Assembly: GCF_963259705.1 (NCBI RefSeq)
Contig: NC_081841.1
Coordinates: 93,033,059 to 93,097,058 of the forward strand
Length of the DNA: 64,000 nucleotides
From: Myotis daubentonii
Lineage: Eukaryota > Chordata > Mammalia > Chiroptera > Vespertilionidae
Reading direction: 5' to 3'
In this document: one piece after another, positions 1-64,000 of the stretch
Position numbering within the stretch: position 1 is the stretch's first letter
Layout: each line of letters begins with the position of its first letter
Program-made: the position numbers and the translations under genes
The notes under the pieces: generated by a model
The model's database searches: none
The model's input: only the letters and a program-made list of their open reading frames with translations
Told to the model about the DNA's origin: nothing

Positions 1-443
1 CTATAACTTGTAGTTGTTGATAAGGCAGGTTAGTATAAAAATTAAATTATATAATGAATAATTAGTTACACAGTCTGGAATAGAACTTTTAACCTCTTAG
101 TTGGATGAATTCATAAGGCACTTCAGCTGTCAGTTATTATAGAATTATATTGCTAAATGCATTGCCCCTTTAATGATCTGGTTCTCAGTTCCTGAGATGT
201 CATGGAAGAGAAGGAATATAAATCGTTGAATAATTTTTGCTTACCTAAATTAATTCCATGAAGTCATCTGTATTAAACCATTTTAAAAGCCTGTGTTCTA
301 CCTCACAGATGAAGAAAAAAATTTAATTGAGAATGTGTTGGATCATAGAAAGTTAGAGTTAGGAAACCTGAAAACTTTCTATTACTATTTCATTGTACAG
401 GTAAGGAAATCTGCAAATAAAAAGGTTAAAACATTTGCCTACG

Positions 444-628
444 GCAGTGGTTCTCAAAAGTTGTTCCCTGATCAGGAGCAGTAGCATCACCTGGAAACTT
501 GTTAGAATTGCATATTCTTGAGCCCCACCCCATTCTTGCTGAATCAGAAACTCTGGGGGTAGCATGCAGCAAGCTACTTCAGTAAGCCCTCTTGGGCATT
601 CTAATAATGCATGCCACTGGTCTAATGT
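444..628 (+). mobile_element. MER5A-like hAT-Charlie fossil
   Basis: Begins CAGTGGTTCTCAAAAG, continues with the MER5-type core (atcacctggaaacttgttag, ccccaccccattctt, tcagaaactctggggg) and ends near a degraded ccactggtc. Old non-autonomous DNA transposon in the FERRY3 intron. Confidence 0.7.
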
Positions 629-1124
629 AACGTGGTGGACAGAACACAGGCATAGTAACTTCTATCCCAGTGCTCTTTCCATTATATCTGTTTTTTAAGT
701 ATTGTCTCTAAAATTGGATTTATACAGCATCTGAACTACATCAGTTTTAATACACTAATTATTTAATTTCTTCAAATTCAAAGAATGTAACAGTGTATAT
801 ATAGGAAACTTTTTCATTTAAGTACAGTAACCTTCAAACCCTTGAAATCTGTAGAAGTTTTTCTGTATGTGATTTTACCAACTCAGTTTCAAACTGAAAC
901 ATCAGGCTTAAGAAATTAACATTTCAAATTAGTATCAAGGTTATACATGAGTCAAGAATTTTGACCATTGTCCATTCAGTAACCTGTAATAGTAAAGAAA
1001 AATGGTTGTGCAAAGACCTTGTATGTATATATGCATAACCCAGGGATGCAGACAGTGGGGTGGTGAGGGCCTGAGTGGGGGGGTTGGCGGGGATCGATGG
1101 GGGGAAAAAAGGGGACATATGTAA
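629..1124. other. Intronic sequence, nothing recognised
   Basis: AT-rich unique-looking intron sequence with no supported gene, RNA or repeat boundary. A G-rich run at 1075-1115 directly precedes the next Helitron. Confidence 0.5.
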
Positions 1125-1312
1125 TCTATATTATAAAAGGCCCATGGCAGTAATGCCGTAACGCCATAACGACCACCAGGAGGTGCATTGAGCACCTCTC
1201 AGTCCCTCCCCCCTCCCCTCGCCCATGAGCAGTGGTTTTCTTGGCAGGTGGGGTGGGGCGGGGCAGGGCGCCCTGGCGTGAGCTACTAGCAGGGTGCACC
1301 CTGGGCCTCTAG
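1125..1312 (+). mobile_element. HeliBat-type Helitron, short
   Basis: 5' end tctatattataaaagg, 3' end gtgcaccctgggcctctag. Internal gaccaccaggaggtgca is shared with other + oriented copies here. Non-autonomous: no Rep/helicase frame. Confidence 0.85.
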
Positions 1313-1402
1313 TACTTTCAATAATAAAGAAATTTTTAAAAAAGAAAAATGGTTGTGAAGTAGATAGATGATCCCCTAAGTTTATTTTATTTTATTTAGA
1401 CA

Positions 1403-2360
1403 CTAGGGGCCCGGTGCACGAAATTCGTGCACTGGGTGTGTGGGGGGGGGAGTGTCCCTCAGCCCAGCCTACCCCTCTCACATACTGGGAGCCCTCAGGC
1501 GTTGACCCCCATCACCCTCCGATCGCCTGATCGGCCCCTTGCCCAGGCCTGACGCCTCCGCCAGAGGTGTCAGGCTTGGACAGGGGACCCCCATCTCCCC
1601 CCGATCACTGGCTCTGACCCCCGCCCAGGCCTGAGGCCTCTGGCCCAGGAATCATGCCTGGGCAGGGGACCCCCATCTCCCTCTGATCGCTTGCTCCACC
1701 GCCCGCCCAAGCCTGACACCTCTGACCCAGGCTTCAGGCCTGGGCAAGGGGACCATCATATCCCCCCAATCCCCGGCTCCGCCCCCCACCCAGGCCTGAT
1801 GCCTCGGCCAGAGGAGTTGACCCTCATCACCCTCTGATCACCAATCACCGGATCGGCCCCTTGACCAGGCCTGAGGCCTCTGGCCTAGGCGTCCGGCCCA
1901 GGCAGCGGGGACCCGCAGCTGCAGCGGCCCCGCGATCGTGGGCTACGCTTTAGGCCCAGACAAGGGACCCCTAGCTCCCGGGACTGCCAGCTTCGACCGT
2001 GCCCAGCTCCCATCCCTGGCTCCACCCCTACTTCCTGCTATCACTGGCCAGGGCGGCAAAGGCGCCTGATTCTCTGATCATGGCTAGGGGGCAGGGCAAA
2101 GGCGGCCCCAGGGCCGCCTTTGCCCTGCCCCCCAGCTCTTAGCTCCCCCCGGGTTTCTGATCACTGTCAGTGGCAGGGGGTTTCTTCCTGCTTTCCCTTT
2201 CGCCTCCCTGCATTATGCCTACATATGCAAATTAACCGCCATCTTGTTGGCAGTTAACTGCCAATCATAGTTGGCAGTTAATTTGCATATAGCCCTGATT
2301 AGCCAATGAAAAGGGTATCGTCGTACGCCAATTACCATTTTTCTCTTTTATTAGATAGGA
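1403..2360 (-). mobile_element. HeliBat-type Helitron, 0.96 kb
   Basis: Reverse orientation: opens ctaggggcccggtgcacgaa with the hairpin gtgcacgaaattcgtgcac and closes ttttctcttttattagatagga. Contains degenerate direct repeats (caggcctgaggcctctgg) and a near-perfect GC palindrome at 2087-2132. Same subfamily as 18649-19281. Ends about 100 bp before the FERRY3 exon at 2464. Confidence 0.9.
2087..2132. repeat. 22-bp perfect GC palindrome with 2-nt spacer
   Basis: Left arm 2087-2108 and right arm 2111-2132 are perfect reverse complements (gggggcagggcaaaggcggc opens the left arm). Inside the Helitron 1403-2360; a copy with one mismatch lies at 19014-19059. Confidence 0.9.
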
Positions 2361-2463
2361 TTGTACTTGATAAAATAAAATTTGACATTGGATTGCTTAG
2401 GTAAAATGTTTCCTGTTTTTGTCTGGATTTTGCTGATGATAGCATTTCTTGACCCTGATATAG

Positions 2464-55947
<53,484 letters not shown>

Positions 55948-56375
55948 ACCCTTATATATCACCATGCTGGCAGAAGAGGACTGTTAACCTCTCCAGGAAC
56001 TTGAGCTCTGCTGGGATTCCGTCAAGCAAAGATGCCCAGAAAGAGAACTTGCGACCCAAGCCACCAATCAAATCATGATAGATGTCTGTTAAACATTCCA
56101 AAGACTCATCTACCGTACAGGCTGATGATCAGCCCCTGATGTAAACATTTATTGTTAAAGTCTCTATGAAAAAAAAAAATGTCTTTTCCTGTTGTTGTAT
56201 CCTATCTGTGAATATTAGTAGGTTTAAACTTCCTGTATCTCGTGCAAGGACACTTGATGTAGGAGAGTGTTCACTGCATTTTCATAAAGACATTTGTCTT
56301 TTCCCAAAGGTCTGAATCATATCAGGTACAAGACTTAATTAAGCATACAAATAAAATCTTTCCTCTATCTTATTT
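55948..56375 (+). other. FERRY3: FERRY3 3' UTR (inferred)
   Basis: Non-repetitive sequence from the stop codon to just after an AATAAA at 56350-56355. The cleavage site is not visible directly. An ATTAAA about 30 bases on is an alternative signal. The T-rich stretch after the signal fits a downstream element. Confidence 0.6.
56350..56355 (+). terminator. FERRY3: Polyadenylation signal AATAAA of FERRY3
   Basis: First canonical AATAAA about 400 bp after the stop codon, followed within 40 bases by T-rich sequence. Use of this site is an inference. Confidence 0.55.
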
Positions 56376-58136
56376 GTCAAGTGAAAATTAAAAAGCACTG
56401 AAATACACATTACACATTTGGACGTCTTGTGAAAATCTTTTTTGTCGAAACACAAATATATGAGACATATACTTTTTAAAATTCTTCTCTTTCAAAAACT
56501 TGTTTTTAATGTACTCTTACTAAGGTTTTATAAGTTCAGAGTCAGAAAAAGATATTGGATTCTTTTCCTCTATCTCATCTTCCTTATGTGACTTGCCCTT
56601 GTCTGTTAGTAACATTTCGTGAGCTGGGAAAATAGTGTGCTTATTTGCAAGCCCAGTGGAAAGTTATTCTAATCCAGCACCTGGTAGTATTGTAGTGCCC
56701 ATCAATACTGACAGTCAGACAATGAGGATCATTTTTATTTCTCCCTCCTGTTGTCTGCATTCTCAGCGTCTTTAACCATTCTTCTACTTGCAGTTTTTTG
56801 CTGATATGATGTCCCCATTTCTGTCTCTGCTGTTTCCTCTCCTTCTCCATTGTTTTTCTTTGTAGAATAATTTTTCAAGTGCTGCATATCGCTTATGTAT
56901 CCCACCTGTAACATTTGCAATGAGCACTCACTACACTGACCAAAGGCATTTACAAAAGCAATCGTTTTGTCAAATTCACATTGTATGGATGTTGTAAATG
57001 GCCAATGGAATGATATGGAGGACCTTTGACATGATAAAATGTTATAGTTTGTTTCCAAGAGACAAAAAGCACTCGATTAGTATGCCTACATATAATAACT
57101 CAGAGAAACTCTTGGCATACAAAATGCTTCCCCACACCATGGAATGTGTCTTGATTTTATACTCAAGGAAATGACTGTCCAAGTAACCACACTAAGGAGT
57201 TTATCCACTCCAGACTGTGTCCATTACAAACTAACACTTTCCAAATCAATCCTTTTTCAAGGAACCTGGTGATCCCAACCAAGAAAAGGGTAGGTAGGTA
57301 TTCTACCCTTAGAGCAAGAAACTGTCTTCCAGACACTACTGTTACCATTAAGACAGATTCTAATGCAAAGTAAAGTAGAAGTAGAAATTAGGGGTGTGCT
57401 TTAGCAGTGTCAGAGACTGTATGAGTTCATAATGTGACAGGTCAGGTTGGAGGCGGGTATAGGAGGGTCAGTCAATAAAAGGCATTCAAAAAGGCATTGA
57501 GACTGCACAGAATTTCTATAAGTGTATAGCCAACATCTTAAAGGGTGCATCCAGGGTCAGGGTGTGGGAGTGAGGGTTCATTCGCAGAAACTTGGTGAAT
57601 GCAGCTGCCCAACCCTTTCTTTGTCTCATCAGGGCTGTTTTATTAAATTATAAAGTGGTAGCTTTCACTCCAGGGCAACTTGAAGTTTCTATTTGGCCTA
57701 TGAATGAAGATGAATTTAAGTACTCATTATTCATATGGCAAGATTAGAATAATACTTATGTTACATCACTGATAGGAAGACACACCAAACACTAAGTTAG
57801 CAACATTATATAATGTAAGTTTCTATGCACATTTAAAAAGTGGGGGTTTTAGTGAAGCAGTAGATGAGGAAGTCTGGAGTTCTGTATTTGGACTGGGGAG
57901 GATGAGTGTTCTAGAGGGCTGCTTAGAAGAGAGTGGTTCAGGAACTTCACGAATGATGTGAAGAAGGAAATTTAGTAGACTGCGACTAGGCCATTCTAGG
58001 TATGAGGAGCAGACATAGAATGAAGGGAGGCAGTGATAAATGGTCAGATGTTGAGAGAAGCTGACCACAGGAGCCTTTTGGGGATGGGGATGGAGTTAGA
58101 GGGCCTGGGCCTTAGCACAAATAATGGTGAAGTCTC
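56376..58136. other. Intergenic, mostly unassigned
   Basis: Downstream of FERRY3. The only pattern seen is 56930-57032, which resembles 59985-60072. The minus-strand open frame 56735-57058 is not a recognised gene. Confidence 0.4.
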
Positions 58137-59504
58137 TCAGCGGGCATGAATTTTTCTATTTGTGTAAACAAATATTCCGAAAACAATGACAATCTGGTGG
58201 TCAAGGCCTTCAAAATATGTTTGGGGAATCAAGCAGGAGTATTGAGCCTCAGGTCTCATTCTGCTGCTCTTTCCCCCTCCCCCCATTTCTGTTCTCAAAG
58301 CACAAAACCAAGCAAAGCTGTAACCTTGCCATTGATCAAGAAGTGCGGTACCAGGTGTGCTCAGCATGGCACTGTGACTAGGATGGAAGAAATGCGTGAA
58401 AAAGAATTTCAGCAGAAACAACTTGCCAGGGAATTGGCAGGTCTCAGCTATCTTTTGTGTCACTTCAGTTGGGTCCTGGCTAATTCTCAGAGGAAGAAAA
58501 AAATGTTCCACAAAGGAAAGATGAATTTACAGAAATATGCCTGTGCTAGAGGCCCTCTGAGAATCGGCAGAGCTGTGCTGGAAGAATGGACAAAGATAAA
58601 GAGTGAACCTCAGGGCAATTTTTAGTTTCTAGATGAAAACAATTGCTTTTCTCTTATTTAGTTTTCCCATTTAAATGAAATTGGACTGCTTTGCTCAAAA
58701 GAAATTGTGGCACTGTAAAAATCATTATAATAAAAAAATACAACTATTTAAATGAAATACCATTATTTAGAATCACTTAGATCAATGCTTTTCTATCCTT
58801 TACCCATCAAAGAACATTTCCATTATCTTCCTCATATTTTCCTGAAATAGTTTGAAAAGTTAGTAAAGAACTGAAACAATTGAACAATCATTTGAGCAAT
58901 GGTCTGTTTTTTGTGAAAGACATGTCGATGGAGCTGAGTGATCGATGGTATTAACAGCAGTACATAGTATCACATAGAATTATCATTGTTGGGTTCTGGG
59001 CAAATTTATAAAAAGAAAACCTTGCCATTGTATTTAACCTGCGAGGTCTCATCCTAATGAAAAGTCTTTCTGGAAAGACTTTTGAAACAGCTCAATGACA
59101 TACTTCAGACACCTTTAAGAACCATTAGGAACTCCAAGCTGGGGACCCCAACTTTAGAAATATTTATGTGAGAGTACGTTACAAAAGAAGGGCCAAGATA
59201 AGGACAACGTAAGTAGCAGGTTGACCCTGAGGGATCCCATTCAATATACAGCAAGTGTTTGCCAAGTGTCTTCCAAGATTCGGCCTCTGGAAACCTATGC
59301 AAAGGTGATGCTGCTTGAGGAACTATTGGATTAAAGAAAGAATACTTGGCAAGCTTCTCCATGATCTGTGATGCTGTCCATCTCTAATGGCCAGGACACA
59401 ATCTCAACAAAAGCAGGGGAATGGATGAATAGCCTTCTGAGGTGCCCTGCAGGACTAAGAGGTACTTGTGATGTCCTATTCGATATACAAAATTAAAATT
59501 ATTG
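58137..59504. other. Intergenic, unassigned; long chance frames
   Basis: A 159-codon frame on + (58146-58625) overlaps a 124-codon frame on - (58137-58511). No known motif, poor codon character and an in-frame poly-Lys; I do not call either a gene. Confidence 0.4.
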
Positions 59505-59726
59505 CCCTGACCGGTTTGGCTCAGTGGATAGAGCGTCGGCCTGCGGACTGAAGGGTCCCAGGTTCGATTCCAGTCAAGGGCATGTAACTTGGTTGCGGGC
59601 ACATCCCCAGCAGGGGGAGGGGGGTGCAGGAGGCAGCTGATTGATGTTTCTCTCTCATTGATGTTTCTAATTCTCTATCCCTCTCCCTTCCTCTCTGTAA
59701 AAAAATCAATAAAATATATATTAAAA
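59505..59726 (+). mobile_element. Young VES SINE with 14-bp target duplication
   Basis: ccctgaccggtttggctcag ... ggttcgattccagtcaaggg ... aaaatcaataaaatatat; flanked by aattaaaattattg (59491-59504 and 59727-59740). Confidence 0.96.
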
Positions 59727-59875
59727 AATTAAAATTATTGTAATACACTCCACATCTCTCTTGCTGGTTTTCCCCCCTGTGGGAAAACAGGGTTCCTGAT
59801 ATGTTAAAATTCAAGATATATCCGGCTTTGTGATAGATCCATATCTAAGGCTTGCCAAACTTTACTCTCTGTATA

Positions 59876-60555
59876 GTCAATCCTCATTAATCATGGACTC
59901 TGTACATGCAAATTCCCCTCCTTGCTAAAATTTATTTGCAACTACAAAATTACTCAACTAAGTCATTTATAAAAGCACATAGTCATCTACAGAAGCAATA
60001 GTGTCATCAGATCCTAGTTGTGTGGATGTTGTAACTGGTCCACAGAATGAATTGGAAGACCTTTGACAGCACTTTGGCATCCTCTGAGGACATGCGCCGA
60101 GCAGTGAAAAACGGAGTCGCTCAGCACATGTTCCCGCTGAGAGGAGCAAGGTGACCTGCTTCGGCTCTCCGAACATAAGTGGATATCCTTCTCACAGTCT
60201 ATCTACTGCCACATATTTCACATTTTAAGCGTTTTGGTGATTTTGGTATTTTAAATGGCCCCCAAGCATAGTGCTGAAGTGCTGTCCAGTGCCCTAAGTG
60301 CAAGAAGGCTGTGAGGTGCCTCACGGCGAAGACACGTGTTAGTTCAGCTTTGCCCGGGCATGAGTTGTGGTGCTACTCAACAATCTGTTAAATAAGGTGT
60401 CTTTAAACAGAAACAACGCATAAAAAAGGTTCTAGACAAGATTGGCTGGTGAGCTGTGATGAGAGGCTTGCAGGAACCTAGCCCTCTATTTCTCCTGGGA
60501 GTAATGGTTCAGGATTTGCTAATTCAGTGTTCACAGCACAAGAATCAACTGTGTG
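59876..60555 (+). mobile_element. Tigger-type Tc1/mariner fossil
   Basis: tagtcaatcctcattaatca at the start, then aatggcccccaagcatagtg, tgaagtgctgtccagtgccc and aataaggtgtctttaaacag match a Tigger-class (pogo) element with transposase-start remnants. Frame-broken. Position 59965-60080 seems extra relative to the rest. Confidence 0.6.
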
Positions 60556-60830
60556 TGTGTCTTCTCTCGCAGGTGAGAGTGCATAGATAGCTATCTGGAC
60601 ACATTTGGCACATGGAGAATGAAACCTGGAACACATGACCAGAGAAGCAAAGAGGTCCTTCCTGGAGATGTTTAAGACTTAAGCAGAAACCGTGCTGACA
60701 CAGGTTAGGTCTGACTTCTGTAGGGGGAGAATGTATTGGTGGGTCTCTCCCTCCCTCTTTTATTCTCCTACTTTCTATCCTTCCTCCTTTTTCTTTATAA
60801 TGAATTCTGGTTTCTTGTTATCAGCAAATC

Positions 60831-61038
60831 CAGGGGTCCTCAAACTTTTTAAACAGGGGGCCAGTTCACTGTCCCTCAGACTGTTGGAGGGCCGGACTAT
60901 AGTTTTAAAAAAAAAACAACTATGAACAAATTCCTATGCACACTGCACATATCTTATTTTGAAGTAAAAACCAAAACAGGAACAAATACAATATTTGTAT
61001 TTGCATGTGGCCCACAGGCTGTTGTTTGAGGACCCCTG
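60831..61038 (+). mobile_element. SPIN-type hAT (non-autonomous), 208 bp
   Basis: caggggtcctcaaacttttt ... gttgtttgaggacccctg with perfect 8-bp target duplication agcaaatc (60823-60830, 61039-61046). Same family and length class as 45609-45812. Confidence 0.96.
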
Positions 61039-61062
61039 AGCAAATCTGTTCTCAAAACTCTA

Positions 61063-61312
61063 CTCGGAGCAACAGTATAGCATCAGAGGGGAGCACAGAC
61101 CCTAAAGTTAGACAAACCTGGTTCAAGTGTGGACAGCCTGCTTTACTCACTGTGGCCTGTCACATTGGGCGTATTACCTAACCCTCATAAGCATGTTTCC
61201 TCATCTGTAAGCTAGGAAAACTAGTAATAGTATCTACCTCACTGAGTAGTTGGAAGGATTAAATAAAGTGCACACTACCTGGCATATCGTCATTCTATAA
61301 ATATTTGCCACT
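61063..61312 (+). repeat. MIR SINE, near full length
   Basis: acagtatagcatcagagggg, acctggttcaagtgtgg, catgtttcctcatctgtaag and ggattaaataaagtgcacac follow the MIR consensus order. Confidence 0.8.
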
Positions 61313-62239
61313 ATCCATTCTCCTTCCTTTCCCTCATTGCTTCCTGTCTCCCCTTCCTTTCTTCCTTCCTGTCTGACCTTTCTCTTTCTTTCCTTCCTTC
61401 CTTTCACTAGATAGTAAGGACACTACGTTGCTTAAAACACCATGTCCTCAAGGGGCTTACAGCCTGCCGGAGCTGGGAAAAGAACACATTGTATAACTCA
61501 CAGTGCCAGCCAGTGTATATGTAAAGGTGTACGTGGAGTGTGGCGGAAGTCAAAGTGGAAGCATGAGCAGGCAGTGGGCCAGAGGGATGTGAGCCCCTTG
61601 AGAGCAGCCTGCCTAGCCCTGCCTTTCTCTGGCATTGAGTGGGTACCCTCTGGGAGCCCTTGTCACTCTCAATAGGTCAGGCACAAATCCTCCTGGCAGA
61701 CAGAGTGTCACCTGTGCCAGTGGCAGCAACACCTTCGGATACAAAGGACAGGTCAGGGTAGAATGTCAAGAGGAAGTCAGTCACGAGGTAGGTGAGTAAA
61801 CCTGTATTTGCATGAGGCAGGAATAACGATCACATTTTTATAGGTGAATCTAGGTTTTAGATGTAACAGTAGTATGAAGTAGTTACGAAATTTACAGTCT
61901 CCTACCCCACGGGGCAGCTATGTAGAACTTACCCTATAATGCTTCATGTCTTGTAACTATCTTGTCAGTGTTTGATCTGATCAGGTGTTTGCTGTATTAC
62001 AAATGACATACTGAGGCCAGAAAATGAAATGCTGGCAAAAAGAATTAAATGCTAGGAAGGTACAGAGAAGATGTCCTGAGGATGAAGGAAGAGGATTAGA
62101 GCCCAGAAATCACTGGATTCTAATTTGTGTACTTTGTGTGTGTGTGAGGGGGGAGAAGGCAATAGGAAAAGTAGATCTTTTTTTTTTTTTTTTATCATCA
62201 TCTTGGCTATCTTGTGTAGTATATTGCATTGATGTATTT
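61313..62239. other. Intergenic, nothing recognised
   Basis: Pyrimidine-rich stretch at 61315-61408 (ccttccttcc type). The open frame 61442-61675 has no motif. T-run at 62177-62194. Confidence 0.4.
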
Positions 62240-63800
62240 ACTCTAAATTTTCTTTTATTGTGAAATACTTCAAACATATGCAAAAGTTGGGAGGCTTATA
62301 TAACAAATACTCATCTATCTACAACTACCTATATTTGTTAAATTTTAACATTTTGCTACATTTGCTTCAGGTCTCCTTTTTTAAGACATAAAACGTGGAA
62401 GGTACAGTTGAACCCTTTTCTCTTTTGCCCCTCCCAATTCTATTCTGTTCTTATATCAGCTGTTTCTGAGTAACAAACTATTCTAAAACAGTGGCTGAAA
62501 GAGTAAGAATTTATCTTTCTTCAGTGACTCTATGGGTCACCTCAGCAGTGCTGCTAGTCTTTCCTGGGCTCATTCGTGAGTCTTCAGAACGACTTCAGTA
62601 GGTCAAGTAGGCAGCTCTGATAATCTTGGTTAGTCTCTCTCACGTGGTTGGAGGTTGGCTGGCTATAGTCTGGAATAGGATGACCTCAGCTGGAACACCT
62701 GGACTTTCCTTCAGTGGGTCTCATCCTCCAGGAAGCTAGCCAGGACTTGTTCACATGGCAGCAGCAGAGCTGCAAAGATAGTGGAATCACGCAATGACTC
62801 TTGAAGCCTGGACTCAGAACTGACACTCTTATCAGTTCCACCACATTCTACTGGTTAAAGCAAGTCACAAAGCCATCCCAGAAGTACTACAAAAGTTACA
62901 ATGCAAAAAGCATGGACACAGCATAAGGGAAAAAATTGGGAATATTTTTGTGATCATTGTATCATACTCTATCCCCTCAGCAGTAACCACTACCTTAATT
63001 TTGTTGTTCATCATTCTCATGGATTTATTTATAGTTTCAATGCATATCTATATAGTATATGTCCATATCTATATAGTATAACCATAAAATGTGTTATACT
63101 GAAATATGCCAAAAGTGTCATATTGAAAGCATTATTTTCTGCATGTCATTCAACAACTTGTTCTTTAAAAACTCCATATGCTTTTTAAGATTTAACCATG
63201 TTGATATACATAGAACTAGTTCAATAATTTTAACTTCTGTATATTATTTTTGGATACACTGAATTATATGCTTATATCCCACTTTATTTATTCTAATGAA
63301 CAATGAAGTTACTTTCATTTTGTGCCATTTTATGCTGTGCTGCAACAATATCCTATGTATATGTGTTAGAGTTTCTCTAGGGTGTATACCTATGGATGGA
63401 ATTTGACAATTCCAAACTTAACTGCAAAGTAGTTGAATCAAATTCCCCTTCTACTGGCAGCATGTGAAGAGCTTTTCCTCTATAACCTCATATAAACTAG
63501 GCAAGAACTTTCAGAAATTTTAATTGTTGCCATTCTGATAAGTATGAAATAGTATCTCACTGCTGTTTTGTTTTGCATTTCTGTTGTTGCTGCTGATGTT
63601 GAGAAGCACAGAATATGTTTGTTGGCCATTTTGATTGCCCTTTTCATGAATTGTCTAAATCCTTTGTCCATTTTTATGGTTGGGTCATTTGTCTTTTTAT
63701 ATCGATTTGTAGACATCCTTTATATAATCTGAACATTAGACCTTTATAAGTTCTTCTTGCACCTCTCTTTTCCAAATTTTTTTTTCACTTTTTAGTAAAG
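62240..63800 (-). mobile_element. Ancient L1 3' half, interrupted
   Basis: Reverse-strand L1 text: ttttattgtgaaatacttca (62250), then from 62935 to 63800 (aaccatgttgatatacatag, tatacctatggatggaattt, ttgttgccattctgataagt, cctttgtccatttttatgg). Interrupted by 62455-62890. Confidence 0.75.
62455..62890. repeat. Unassigned ancient repeat inserted in L1
   Basis: tatatcagctgtttctgagt, gtggttggaggttggctggc and cttgttcacatggcagcagc recur in mammalian genomes as an old interspersed repeat. Class not decided. Confidence 0.45.
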
Positions 63801-64000
63801 TTTTGTTTTTCTCGCAGAGGTATTAAAATTTAATACGCTGATATCTGAGAAGAAAAGCAAAAATAAATCTGCATTAAGACCCTTTATGGTAAAACTGCAG
63901 GACACCCCAAACAAAAATAAAAATCTTAAAAGTCTTTAAAAAGTTTTTAGTCTAGAAAAGAGATTTGAATGACAGTTTCAAAGACAGCAGAATTATCAAC
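63801..64000. other. Intergenic, nothing recognised
   Basis: AT-rich end of window. Confidence 0.4.

Noticed and set aside
310..403. Possible extra exon (open, acceptor-like cctcacag before 310 and donor-like gtaagg after 403)
   Set aside because: Its translation does not match the N-terminal part expected for FERRY3 or any family I know; likely a chance pseudo-exon.
56641..57058. Minus-strand frames downstream of FERRY3 as a neighbouring gene
   Set aside because: No splice or family evidence; part resembles a segment within a Tigger-like fossil, so an old repeat is more likely.

Overview
This is eukaryotic, mammalian genomic DNA. It is almost certainly from a vesper bat (Vespertilionidae). 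Three things point there: more than twenty HeliBat-type Helitrons (5' TC plus TATAATAAAAG and ATATGC, 3' hairpin plus CTAG), many copies of the tRNA-derived VES SINE, and several hAT families including SPIN. There are no bacterial operons, CRISPR arrays or prokaryotic genes. Nearly all short open frames here are chance frames inside repeats.

The one real gene is on the + strand: the last 12 coding exons (2464 to 55947) of FERRY3 (C12orf4), a subunit of the FERRY complex, the Rab5 effector that carries mRNA on early endosomes. Every junction has AG/GT splice sites and the phases match. The joined exons encode about 492 codons ending in TAA. The first ~60 residues lie upstream of the window. 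The 3' UTR has an AATAAA at 56350. The remaining ~7.6 kb is intergenic.

Layout: 1-2463, intron with Helitrons. 2610-10967, large Helitron cluster, including a 2.2 kb Helitron that carries a processed pseudogene of a PPP1R12-family (probably PPP1R12C) mRNA. 11150-17040, hAT, SINEs and a Helitron with an amplified 3' hairpin. 17361-28178, a half-L1-like LINE broken by three Helitrons, GC-rich and minisatellite-bearing Helitrons, and an L1 with a 17-bp target duplication. 29996-37796, a nested block: ancient L1, holding a Helitron, holding a gag/pol/env-less class II-type endogenous retrovirus with three LTRs and two internal regions. 41993-54561, SINEs, SPIN, palindromic hAT elements, L1 fragments, Helitrons. 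56390-64000, VES, Tigger-like fossil, a second SPIN, MIR and ancient L1.

I saw no new protein-coding or defence system. The most interesting signals are transposon biology: a retrocopy inside a Helitron, a three-LTR non-autonomous ERV, head-to-tail abutting Helitrons, and a SINE split by an inverted copy of nearby intron sequence. Family names come from recognition of termini and motifs, not from database searches. Boundaries without a target-site duplication are approximate.
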